In this document: in pieces, positions 54,885-64,000 of the stretch
How positions within the stretch are numbered: the stretch's first letter is position 1
How the letters are laid out: every line of letters starts with the position of its first letter
DNA from: Macrothele yani
Taxonomy: Eukaryota > Arthropoda > Arachnida > Araneae > Macrothelidae
Direction of reading: 5' to 3'
DNA: 64,000 nucleotides
NCBI GenBank assembly: GCA_039090855.1
Contig: CM077027.1
Location: 102,962,424-103,026,423 of the forward strand
Made by a program: the position numbers and the translations under genes
Notes under the pieces: generated by a model
Seen by the model: the letters and a program-made list of their open reading frames with translations, nothing else
What the model was told of the DNA's origin: nothing
The model's database searches: none

Positions 54885-55904
54885 TTAAACCTCGAAATCA
54901 TCATCACACTCCATATTTTGAACAGTCTTGAGAATTTCGCAAACATCAAGATCTTCAAGAATAAATCTGGGAACTGAAACTTTTGCAACTGAGCAGGCAT
55001 TGGCGTAAGCAATCCCAAGTACTTTGGGTTCGATAAGTGCAAATGCCTTATCAAAGCATCTATGCCACCGATCGCTTGCTGTGGAATTCATACAGTCATG
55101 ACCTAGCTGATTATTTGGCATAAGAAGCACTGGAAGATGACACTCCCTACAGTAGAAAACGTTTCCTACATTTTCCTTAATGGTAGCTCTTACCACTTCC
55201 ACGAGAACGTCTTTCAGTTTTTGAATGTCTACGGAAAAAGTAGTCAAAGTTCCTTGATGTTGTAACACGGCATTTTGGAAGGTGGATCCAAACTGTAATT
55301 TTTTTACATTGATCCAAAGCTTTGTGCATGCATCTTTCAGAGTTTCAAATTGGTCACATGTTAATGACACTGATGCTCGATTCAACATAAACGAATCATC
55401 AGTCAGAACGTGAAGTTGTTGAAAATGGTAAGCAATTTCACGAGGGGAAGAGAAACAGTTCATCATCAATTCCTTGTTGAAAACCGCGATTTCATTACTT
55501 CCATCATACATATAGCAGTTTTCCATAAATTCCTTAAATGTTTTAGCTGACATGTTGACTCCGTACTTGGAAGGAAACAGTTTTTCCTTTTTCACAACAT
55601 AACTTCGAATGTGTACTCTCACAGTGCCTGTGAAATCAGACACTTTTGCTAACTTATTTCCACCCAAGGAAACATGATGTGGAGGAAGGCTTTCTAATGA
55701 GATGCCTGATTCAGCATGAGACTCAGGCTTTGTAGGAACACACACCTTCTTTGTAGCAGTAGCAGAGGAAACTTCGGCAGATCGCTTCATGTTCAAGGCA
55801 GTTCGATGAGTAACACAGTTCACGGTAGGTTGTAACGATGATATTCCGTACGATAACACAACGTGTGAGCAGTTCGATGATTGAGAACAGAATAGTGAGC
55901 TCAT
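54885..55904 (-). CDS. PC4-domain protein carried by the Polinton-like element
   Basis: Single-exon frame of 339 codons. Residues ~78-130 match the PC4/SUB1 ssDNA-binding fold: VSLGGNKLAKVSDFTGTVRV then HIRSYVVKKEKLFPSKYGVN MSAKTFKEFMEN. Key positions of the family are kept (G-x3-10-VxDFxGxVxxxIRxY, then P-x3-G and a C-terminal helix). A second, weaker half-match (RASVSLTCDQFETLKDACTK, ~176-195) may be another PC4-type strand-helix. CRECHLPVL...GHDC near 252-271 could bind a metal. Residues 1-38 have no charge bias; M39 (55790), followed by KRSAEVSSATATKK, is an alternative start. PC4 proteins bind ssDNA and act in transcription, replication or repair. The gene lies downstream of a duplicated CRE/E-box segment and ends with histone-like stem-loops. 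It is the only intact gene in the element. Confidence 0.75.
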   Translation of the reverse strand: MSSLFCSQSSNCSHVVLSYGISSLQPTVNCVTHRTALNMKRSAEVSSATATKKVCVPTKPESHAESGISLESLPPHHVSLGGNKLAKVSDFTGTVRVHIRSYVVKKEKLFPSKYGVNMSAKTFKEFMENCYMYDGSNEIAVFNKELMMNCFSSPREIAYHFQQLHVLTDDSFMLNRASVSLTCDQFETLKDACTKLWINVKKLQFGSTFQNAVLQHQGTLTTFSVDIQKLKDVLVEVVRATIKENVGNVFYCRECHLPVLLMPNNQLGHDCMNSTASDRWHRCFDKAFALIEPKVLGIAYANACSVAKVSVPRFILEDLDVCEILKTVQNMECDDDFEV

Positions 55905-56210
55905 TTGTCCTCAGGGAAAACTGATAAGAGATTTGCGCATGTGCGTCTGCTTGATGACGTCAGTCCTCCACGTGGAAAAATCATGACGTCAGATACACCC
56001 AACGTCTCCCTGACCGACGCCATCTTGAATCACCACGTGCTTCAGCACAGCAGAATGACGGGAAAGAGCTGATTTGTCCTCAGGCGATAAGAGACTTGAG
56101 CATGTGTGTCTGCTTGATGACGTCAGTCCTCCACGTGGAAAAATCATGACGTCAGATACACCCAACGTCTCCCTGACCGACACCATCTTGGATCGCCACG
56201 TGCTCCAACA
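55905..56210 (-). promoter_or_regulatory. Duplicated CRE/E-box segment
   Basis: A ~150-bp unit is tandemly duplicated (about 55905-56045 and 56072-56210). Each copy has two TGACGTCA palindromes (55958 and 55983; 56119 and 56144) and CCACGTGG (55970; 56131), plus a CCATCTTG block. It lies between the AlkB-like fragment and the PC4-like gene, directly upstream of the latter. Promoter role is inferred. Confidence 0.6.
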
Positions 56211-56214
56211 TATA

Positions 56215-56523
56215 CTAGCTCTCGCAAAACGCTTGGGGTGACGTCACGGAATATCTAAAGGTTAGGTTTAGACGAATATTGGGAGCATTCTTGCAGTGTG
56301 GTGATCCACTAAATGAGTAACGGACATGATTATCACCGTAGGCCACATGTTGTCTAGGAATTTTATATGTTTTCCCATAAATCTTAATTTTGCTGAGATC
56401 ATCACCAAAATATTCAACTTCATTTTCAAGGCGGTTAAGGTAATCTGTAGCTTCAGAATCAGAAAATAATTTCTCATATGAAAAATGGAGGCCATCCTTA
56501 TGACACATCTTAGAAGAATGCAT
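56215..56523 (-). pseudogene. ALKBH2-like N-terminal fragment
   Basis: 102 codons. FSYEKLFSDSEATDYLNRLE then NEVEYFGDDLSKIKIYGKTY and KIPRQHVAYGDNHVRYSFSG match the N-terminal half of AlkB homologue 2/3 (pattern SEADxLFxxLExEVEYF...VxVFGKxxxVPRxxAxYGDxxLxYxFSG). The match stops at SFSG (about residue 72). The double-stranded beta-helix with the Fe(II) ligands HxD...H and the 2-oxoglutarate-binding RxR is absent, and no continuing exon is visible toward 51.6 kb. AlkB enzymes remove alkyl groups from DNA. This piece cannot be catalytic as it stands; it is either a broken gene or the first exon of one I could not follow. Confidence 0.65.
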
Positions 56524-56898
56524 TTCTTCAAACGAAAGAAAATGTAGCAGTAATTGAAAAAAGCAGTATCTTCACACGGAGCAATGAAGCGAGAAGGAAA
56601 CAGACAGACTTGAGATAAGACGTACGACTAACGAATGCGTGAATCATCGATGATGCAAGCACGAGCACATTACGGACAGGTGCAAATGATCAAGAATTAA
56701 GCACGTCGCTTTAAAACCAGTGTCAAATAAGCAGTCAAAAAGTAAAATTTTCCGAAGGGGAGAAATGAAATTGACTACGTGTGTGAGAAAAAAATGGCGG
56801 TGATCGTGAAATGTCGAGCCCCTCCCCCACACGAATGTAAATGGCGGCGACCACTAGCAGGATGACAACATCCAACATGATGATTCACCCCCACACAT

Positions 56899-57043
56899 GG
56901 CGTACAAATCACATCTCAAAGACCAATCGCATTGCCTTTCCCGGCAGTCGTTCACCAAATTTAATGTACATGACCTATTAATAAAGAATATGCTGCCGAG
57001 GAAAAGGCAATGCGATTGGTCTTTGAGATGTGATTTGTACGCC
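56899..57043. repeat. About 46-bp hairpin at the inner edge of the right TIR
   Basis: GGCGTACAAATCACATCTCA at 56899 and its reverse complement ending at 57043 pair over about 45 bp with small mismatches; the loop is about 45 nt. The right arm abuts the TIR boundary at 57046. Confidence 0.85.
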
Positions 57044-57045
57044 AG

Positions 57046-59322
57046 GAAAAGTTCCCCAGAAAACCGATATCAAGTCGTTAAGAAGCGTGTGTTGGTTTAA
57101 ATCTGGAAAAAAAAAGATACTGTTACGAACGAATGTTATGTATAGCTAGTTGCTATAGATCTATATATTTCTTGCACAAACATGAAACAGCTATATAGAA
57201 AACCAGATTAAGTCATACATTAAAAGCAAGTAAGAAAAGTTGTTTGTATAGGTAACGGAAATAATAATAATGAAGAAACGTTTGCTTGTTTGAATCAGAA
57301 AAAATAAAGCCTCGATAAAAGTAGTTGTTAGATTAAAAAGTAAGAAAATAAAATAATGTTGGTACAACGAGAAGTTTAACGAGTATGCAAGCATTTAGAA
57401 AAAAAGGTAGATTAAGATAATGCATTAAAAGGTACATTTCACTGAATAATCATGAAGAAATAAAAAAATACGAAAAAATAAAAAATAAACATTTTAACTA
57501 TGCATAAAAAGTTGTGGCTTTGTACGTTGGAAAAAGGTACAACGTTAAAAAATGTAACAGAAAATGTCATGAACACGTAAATACGTTAATAAACAATCGT
57601 GTTTTAAGATTATGTCTGCAGCACAAAACTTTGGAAAACGTCTTTATGTTGGAACGTCCGTTGAAAATGCGTGAAGTCTCCTCAAAGAAAATAAAAAAAT
57701 CGTTACGTTGAAAAATTATGAATATAAAATGGGAAATTATGAGGAAAAAATAAGGAATAAATTCGTTGCAAAATGATCAAGTTATTGAAAAAAATCAGTC
57801 TTGGAACTTAAGGCGTCTAACAGAATCTCAAATGACGTCAACCGCCGACCCCGCGGAGGAAATGGCGTTGGCTGATGTCATATCTGCTATCACGACATGC
57901 GTCACACATCATAGTCACTCTTCCCAAAACACGTGTCATACAAAGTTTTCTGAGTCAAAGAGAAAATGGTGAGTCATCCCAAAACACATGTCGGACAAAA
58001 GATAGCCGAACATGAATCAACAGGAACGAAATCTTTTCAAACAAAGCCTTTCCTCGTCTAAATTAAAATTGTAGGGAAGAAAAATATAAGAATGAAAAAA
58101 TAATGCAACGTCTATAAAAATTATAACACCTCACGGAGTTCTAAAAATATAAATTTAATAAAACAAATTTGAGGAAATGCTTCGATTGAAAAAACTTCCT
58201 TCAAAAATTTGACAAAGTCCAGTAAATCTCCCGAGAAAATAAAAAAAATAAATAAAGCCGACCCCGCTGAGGAGAAAACGACGTTGTCTGATGTCATGTC
58301 TGCTATCACGAATGCGTCACTCATCATAATGACTCATCCCAAAACACGTGTCATACAAAATTTTCTGAGTCAAAGAGAAAATTGTGACTCATCCCAAAAC
58401 ACATGGCTCACAAAATGACAACGTGGTGAAACTAAAATGGCGGAACATGAATCAACAGGAACGAAATCTTTTCAAACAAAGCCTTTCCTCGCCTAAATTA
58501 AAATTGGAGGGAGGACCAATATACGAATTAAAAAAATAATGCAACGTCTAAAAAAATTATAACACCTCACGGAAGTCCTGAAAATATAAATTTAATAAAA
58601 AAACATATTGGAAAGACTTCCTTCAAAAATTTGACAAAGTCCAGTAAATCTCCCGAGAAAATTAAAAAAATAAATATTGGAAAGACTTCCCCAAAATTTG
58701 TCAACGTCCAATAAATCTCCCGAGAAAAGTTCCAAAACGCACCGCTAGGGGGCAACGGACACATCCCCTTTCCCCCACTCGGTCGTTGCCATCCCTCAAA
58801 GATCCATTAAAAGTTCCAAAAAGCACCGCTAGGGGCAGCACATCGAGTTGACATCCCCCTATATCCACCCCCTTTCTCCCACTCGGTCGTTGCCATCTCT
58901 CAAAGGTCCATTAAAAGTTCCAAGAAGCACCGCTAGGGGGCAGCACATCTCCTTTCCCCGACTCGGTCGTTGCCATCTCTCAAAAACAAAGATCTAACAT
59001 AATAATAAAGTTCCAAGAAGCACCGCTAGGGGCAGCACATTTCCTTTCCCCGACTCGGTCGTTGCCATCTCTCAACAACAAAGATCTAACATAATAATAA
59101 AGTTCCAAGAAGCACCGCTAGGGGGCAGCATCGACCCAACACACTAGCGTCATCTGCCACGCCCCCACATCCTTCGGTCACATGCCACGCCCCCATCCTA
59201 CCGCAAACCACGCCCCCATCCTTCGGTGTCAGGCCACGGCCCATCTTTCTGCGCCAGGCCACGCCCCATCCTTCTCCTAGAAGGATGCATCCTTGGCGCA
59301 GAACCCGCCCTTTTATACTACT
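57046..59322 (-). repeat. Right terminal inverted repeat
   Basis: About 2277 bp, the inverted copy of 49390-51638. It differs mainly by short indels and a few extra GCCACGCCC units near its outer end. Confidence 0.95.
58735..59130 (-). repeat. Five tandem units with CTCF-like core, right TIR
   Basis: ACCGCTAGGGG(G)CA recurs at about 58741, 58825, 58927, 59022 and 59114, mirroring the left TIR array. Confidence 0.9.
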
Positions 59323-59328
59323 TATGAG
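59323..59328. repeat. Target-site duplication, right (TATGAG)
   Basis: TATGAG directly after the right terminus; identical to 49384-49389. Confidence 0.85.
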
Positions 59329-59329
59329 G

Positions 59330-59735
59330 TATATTGCTTATTTAATTTTTTATTTCAGTTTACTGACCCTTGTGTAAATATTTGGTTATATCTCTTTATA
59401 CTTTTCAAACTCATCGTTATGTCTGATCTCCTAAGAGTTCTTCTTTCGCATGTGGCATCACTAAAAATCAGCCACTCCAAGCTGAGATAAAAGCCAGTTA
59501 CGATATATCTTGGGTGTGTTAGGTGTTCGTTTTGCTACAACCTTATGCCGTATTGTTTCCTTATAAATCAGAGGTTATCTGTGCTGTTACTTTTTCATTT
59601 TCTTCATGAGCTACTTAACAACTTTGTTAATGAATTAACTTCTTCCACTACCAATTATTTTGTTTACTTTATGTGCATGTTTTGTCACATTAAATCATTG
59701 TCGTCGTGTTTCTCCTTTTCAACATCATCAAACGT
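59330..59735. other. No recognisable gene
   Basis: Short frames only (59293-59490, 59545-59832), partly crossing element borders; no domains. Confidence 0.35.
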
Positions 59736-59736
59736 A

Positions 59737-60630
59737 CACTATATTGACAAAAGTCACCGGACACCACTTCAAAAGCAAATGAACGGATCCACTGCGTTGT
59801 TAAGATGCGCGGCACAGCTGCAAACAGTATAAAACCAAGCCTTCAGCTGACAGCGATCATATCGCACTGTGAGGTTCAATGAAAATACCGCGGTGGGAGA
59901 GAGCTGACTTTGAGAAAGGAAAGATTGTTATATTAGTGGGTTGTCCATAATAGAAACCGAGAGGCGTTTAAACATACCCAAGTCAACTGTTTTGGAGGTA
60001 CTGGACAAGTGGAAGACACATGGCGTGCCTGAAGCAGCAAAACGTAGCGACAGACCAAACCAAATCAGTGATAGAGGACGTCGAAGCCACAGGTGAGTCA
60101 TCACAGCTAATCGACGGAGTACTGCACAAGACCTTAGTATACAGGCGAGTAAAAATTCTGGAACCTCGGTATGTACACGTATAATTCGCAGAGAACTTCA
60201 TTCCATGGGTTACCATGGTCCTGCTCATAAGTCTTTCATCTCCACTCGGAATGCTACTCATCGTTTAGCATGGTGTAAAGAACATTTATCATGGACCGTA
60301 GATCAATGGAAACGGTTCCTATGGGCGTATGAATCCAGATACACGATCCATCAGTCTGATGGCCGTGTGTGGGTATGGCGGCTTCCGGGGGAACGCCATT
60401 TACCACAGTGTACTGTTCCTACGATCAAGTTTGGGGTTGGCAGTGTTCTCGTGTGGGGGTGTTTTTCGTAGTATAATCCCTTCCCATTGGTTATCGTCGT
60501 GGACAAACCTGTTAACCAGCTCGTCTATCTTGATATTCTTTACAATTATGCCATACCAACTCTGTTGCAATACTATGGAACCGAGCCTTGTTGGTAACAG
60601 CAAGATAATGTACCGAGCCATAAAGCAAGG
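59737..60630 (+). mobile_element. Tc1-like element, 3' part cut by a LINE
   Basis: Left terminus CACTATATTGACAAAAGTCA after TA (59735-59736). Same family as 37464-38601. Tc1 sequence continues to GCAAGG at 60630, where the LINE 3' end is joined. Confidence 0.85.
59880..60630 (+). pseudogene. Tc1-like transposase, degraded
   Basis: Pieces include the helix-turn-helix region (about 59900-60010), the frame 60205-60471 with HRLAWCKEHLSWTVDQWKRF and [20 protein letters not shown], then GSVLVWGCFS. The first catalytic Asp (SDESR) is now Tyr (AYESR). The region after about 60475 is shifted, and the frame ends where the LINE begins. Confidence 0.8.
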
Positions 60631-61550
60631 TTTCAAAATCGCTTTATTATTATTCATCATAAGAAACATAAGAGGGAGACGTACAGCGTTGGGCGTCTCA
60701 CTGGGAAATAATACAAACTGTTAAAAATGATGGTATATACACTGGAATCACAATGAGGATGAATAACAGATGCTGCAAGCAAAGCTTATTGTAAAGCATA
60801 CTACGACACGAAGAAGAACAATACTAATGATAAGATCACAATGATATATACACTGAAAGCGAGAAAAAACTGGGGTATTACAGCACAGGCTGTAGCACGA
60901 TCACACGATATACATGGAGACGAGTCTTACAGTGGAAGAGGGGCACCAGGGTGCCACGGAACACAGTAAAGGAGGTGTAGAATGTCCTAGGGCACTGATA
61001 GGTGTAGCAGTCCAGTATTAACAGCAAACCATGGAGCGACCGGCGCCCAGGTAGCATAGAAGGTGGCTTCTTGGTGAGTGGAAGAAGCCGACTGGTACTC
61101 CAGGCGTAGTCGGGATAGCAAGCTATCTCGGAAATGGCGCAAAAGTGCTGCGCTGCCCTGGTGTAAAGAGACCGGCGAGGAGACGCTGCGGAGTTGTTGA
61201 AGGTACACGTAAATAACGTATTTAACCAGTACAAAAAGATAGGCACATACTGACAGAAGAGGCGTAGGTGGATGAGCCCGCGGAAGCAGATGTCTGTAGG
61301 CAGTGAACGGAAGATCTTCAGAAAAAGAGCGACTGGCAATCCGGAAAGCCTGGTGGAGGAGAGGCATCAGGATGGGACAGTAAAGGTAGACATGAGAACC
61401 GTCTGCCTCCTGTGCGCAGAAGGAGCAGAGAGGGGAGGAGAGAAGGGACATGCGAAAGAGAAAATACGGAACAGGGAGGCGATTATGCAAGAAAAGCTAG
61501 TAGGTATTAATTTCAAGAGGGGCGGATAAGGGTGAGCGGTGTTATGGTGA
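60631..61550 (-). pseudogene. LINE ORF2 C-terminus with zinc-binding motif
   Basis: The minus-strand frame 60987-61490 reads HNRLPVPYFLFRMSLLSSPL CSFCAQEADGSHVYLYCP. This is the zf-RVT type CX2C...HX4C motif found at the C-terminus of LINE reverse transcriptases, together with the usual RLPxxxxLFRxxLxxSPxCSFC lead-in. About 110 residues follow to the stop. The RT core upstream is missing (5'-truncated copy). The 3' end abuts Tc1 at 60631. Confidence 0.7.
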
Positions 61551-61559
61551 AAAAACTTT

Positions 61560-63440
61560 GAAGGTTGAAGTTATTTATCAAAAGAGACTATATTTATGCT
61601 GGTATTGAAATTGATATGGAAATTATAGAAAATTAAAATTTGGGAGATGGGTGGATGCATTTCGAAACAAAAATATTTTCTAAGTATTAGAAGGCCATGA
61701 ACATCCTAAACAAAAATGCATCTGAAAATTTACATTCCACAAGAAGTTATTGGAAAGTTTGCGTTGTTTGTGTTCACGCAGAGTTGAGTCACCTGAAAGT
61801 GCAAAAATAAGTGAATATTGTTGCATGTGTATGAAAAGGTGTCACTATAAGTCATAGGATAAAATGTACTCGTTCAATAACAACTTGTGGAGGCGGTGAA
61901 AGTCAATTTAAAAGGATAGGACAAAAATTGCAGTTATGAAATACCTTATAATACCAGGATTCGGATCGATAGCCTTAGTCAAGTTAAGGTGGGGTACATG
62001 GGACCAAGTCATGGAAGACAACAGCACACAAAATTTTTCACACTGCACTAATTTTGGACTTTTTTTTGAAAGGCTACTGCCTGTATTTATTATTTTTCTT
62101 TAAAAACTTAACAAAATAATTTAGTGGACAATCAGATGGTATTTCCTTTTTTGTTGCTTGCTTAAACACAGCAGTATAAAAACAGAATCTCAATTTCTTT
62201 TCTATTTCTCTTTGGCCACTGGCCTTATGAACAGCACAACTTGACATATTTCAACACAGTTGGTTTGAACACTAGGCATTGACTTTATGCATCCAAAATT
62301 ATACTACGATTCACGTAGCTTACACAAAAAAAAGATACTGGATTATTTTTAATTCCACAAGGTGGACAAGTTCTGTTCTTTTGAAACGTACTCTCTTCTC
62401 TCTCACCTAGTAAGCTCAATGACAAATTTACAATTTTACACTTATTGATTTAAATTTACTGCACCTAAACAATCTTAGCAAACTCTGCAATCTCCCAGAC
62501 CAGCTTCGAAGACTTCAATTTAAATTTACAGTTATTTTAAGAGCCACAAATTATACTTTAACAAATCTACTATCAGCAAGTAAACAAACCAAGTAAATTA
62601 TCCTCAAAACAGAATTTACACTGAGCACAAGCATTAATAAACATTACATAACCTATAGAACTACCCTGAATGAACCTACTTCACTTATAAAGAAACCTCA
62701 CTAACTAATCTTAAAAATTATCACTATTCATAACATCACCATAATTCAGAAATTCAAACAATCTTCTTGCACTAGCTTGCTCATAAAAATCACCTCACTC
62801 TGCACTTCACATAATAGCTCAAGATACTTAATAACTCTATACTGTAAACAAAAGCTCAAAATACCAATTAACTAAATTTCCAAACTAAATATCAAGTTCA
62901 CTAACACCAACAACCAGAATTTAGAATTTACATCCCTAGCACTACAGCAAATCATAAACAAATAAATTTAGATACTTTAAATCACCAAACAAACTTAAGT
63001 TTAACACCTGCAGTGAATTACTGAGGTAGCGGTGAGGCAAATACTCTCAGTTCAGACACTAATCTGGGTTTTTGAGAACCAACACAGGAAGAAAATACCA
63101 GTCAATCTGAAGGCGTGAAATTGGGTAGTGAATCCAATTTCAGCCTAGGCAAAGGGAAAGGAAAAAAATCCTCAAGTGTGACACATCATCATCAGGTACA
63201 GAATTTCCTCTAACATGATATCGCCAATTATTGAAGCAACGCCCGACCGACCCTCGCCGGCAGTACATATCTCCGTGAGCAGCGAAACTACTGGGGGGGG
63301 GGTTGAAGACAAGTTTTCCCCCAAACACCACGTCCTCAGGGCTCCCCCTTTTCGAACCAATGCATGATCCCACCTTGATCAACCACGCCTGCAAGAGCCT
63401 GTCGTACTTCAACCCTAAATACTCCAGGCACATCCGGCCC
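61560..63440. other. Long AT-rich stretch without recognised features
   Basis: No domain-bearing frame on either strand and no tandem structure. A G-run near 63291-63300 and a 103-codon minus frame (63140-63451) show nothing recognisable. Confidence 0.4.
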
Positions 63441-63454
63441 AGAACTAACACAAC

Positions 63455-63820
63455 TATATCCCAGGAAAATTCACTTATCTCTCTATATCCCAGGAAAATT
63501 CACTTATCTCTCTATATCCCAAGAAATCCTAAATCACTATATCCACATATATCCCAGGAAAATCCATTTATCTCTCTCCACATATATCCCAGGAAAATTC
63601 ACTTATCTCTATATCCACATACATCCCAGGAAAAATCACTTATCTCTCTATATCCCAAGAAATCCAAAATCACTATATCCACATATATCCCAGGAAAAAT
63701 CACTTATCTCTCTATATCCCAAGAAATCCAAAATCACTATATCCACATATATCCCAGGAAAATTCACTTATCTCTCTCCACATATATCCCAGGAAAATTC
63801 ACTTATCTCTATGTCCACAT
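63455..63820. repeat. Minisatellite of TATATCCCAGGAAAATTCAC units
   Basis: Blocks of ATATCCCA(G/A)GAAA(A/T) followed by TCACTTATCTCTCTA or CACTATATCCACA recur about ten times, in a mixed 31-bp and ~79-bp arrangement. Confidence 0.85.
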
Positions 63821-63821
63821 A

Positions 63822-64000
63822 TCATCATCATCATCATTGTCAACCATTATCAATCCACTGCTGGACGAAGGTCTCCCCAAGTTTCCTCCACAACGGTCTG
63901 TCTTGTGCCAGTCTCCTCCATGTCACTCCTGCATACTTTCGAATTTCATCCACCCATCTCCCATGTGGTCTTCTTCTGGGTCTTTTAATGTCCCTTGGAA
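63822..64000 (-). pseudogene. RTE-type LINE 3' end with (ATG)n tail
   Basis: The minus strand gives PRDIKRPRRRPHGRWVDEIR KYAGVTWRRLAQDRPLWRKL GETFVQQWIDNG and a stop, the conserved C-terminus of RTE/BovB-like LINE proteins, directly followed by a TGATGATGATGATG tail. The frame is open to the window edge, so the element continues beyond 64000. Confidence 0.85.

Larger units (their letters stand above)
49390..59322. mobile_element. Polinton-like 9.93-kb element with 2.25-kb TIRs
   Basis: The two ends are long inverted repeats that begin AGTAGTATAAAAGGGCGGG and are flanked by a 6-bp duplication TATGAG. Polintons/Mavericks are the known eukaryotic transposons with 6-bp duplications, AG/CT ends and long TIRs. 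They are normally 15-25 kb with DNA polymerase B, a retroviral-type integrase, protease, packaging ATPase and capsid genes. None of these is visible here. The 5.4-kb interior contains a PC4-type gene, an AlkB-like fragment, a decayed SINE and worn internal repeats. I infer a non-autonomous Polinton derivative. A host locus enclosed by an inverted duplication is the alternative, but the target duplication argues against it. Confidence 0.75.

Noticed and set aside
56215..56523. Functional AlkB dioxygenase
   Set aside because: The part with the iron and 2-oxoglutarate ligands is missing and no further exon could be found.
49390..59322. Presence of PolB, integrase, protease or capsid genes in the Polinton-like element
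   Set aside because: Both strands of the interior were read; apart from the PC4-type and AlkB-like frames only short T-rich frames are present.
61272..61529. 85-codon plus-strand frame
   Set aside because: Antisense to the LINE zinc-motif frame.

Overview
This window looks like nuclear DNA from an invertebrate animal, most likely an arthropod and perhaps an arachnid. That reading rests on many Tc1/mariner transposons, Penelope-like retroelements (PLEs), tRNA-derived SINEs and a Polinton-type terminal-repeat element, together with AT-rich composition, GT-AG introns and a processed histone pseudogene. There are no operons, ribosome binding sites or other bacterial features. The species cannot be read from the sequence.

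Host genes are sparse. One probable multi-exon gene runs left to right. Its visible exons lie at 11201-11324, 26301-26480 and 39246-39614 (stop codon, then AATAAA). All three are in the same reading phase, encode an acidic Pro/Glu-rich linker followed by a basic C-terminal domain I do not recognise, and are separated by introns of 15.0 and 12.8 kb full of transposons and satellites. A dead histone H4 retrocopy sits near 3.0 kb on the minus strand.

1-10.5 kb: a 32-bp minisatellite, a degraded LINE, the H4 pseudogene, PLE1 with a fold-back 5' end, an unrecognised broken ORF, a facing SINE pair and a nearly intact Tc1 copy. 11-27 kb: host exon A, PLE2 (an intact RT + GIY-YIG frame joined head-to-head with an inverted truncated copy and interrupted by a SINE), a Tc1 element whose promoter has become a 52-copy 40-bp array, another complete-ended Tc1, a higher-order satellite carrying CTCF-like cores, host exon B and a perfect 30-bp hairpin. 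27-48.5 kb: more SINEs, PLE3, a SINE-derived minisatellite, several broken Tc1 copies, a tRNA-like unit inside a 90-bp inverted repeat, host exon C, a mariner nested in a Tc1, a Thr-tRNA-type SINE cluster, and one Tc1 (46143-47361) with an uninterrupted 343-aa DD34E transposase.

49.4-59.3 kb is the most unusual part. It is a 9.93-kb element with about 2.25-kb terminal inverted repeats, a TATGAG 6-bp target duplication and 5'-AG...CT-3' ends, the signature of Polintons/Mavericks. I see no polymerase, integrase, protease or capsid gene. It carries instead an intact 339-aa single-exon protein with a PC4-type ssDNA-binding domain, and a truncated AlkB/ALKBH2-like fragment. A duplicated CRE/E-box segment lies between them, and the PC4-like gene ends with two histone-mRNA-like stem-loops. 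Its TIRs contain a TATA box, GC/KLF-type boxes and five CTCF-like motifs each. 59.7-64 kb: a Tc1 interrupted by a LINE, a long featureless AT-rich stretch, a short minisatellite and the 3' end of an RTE-type LINE.
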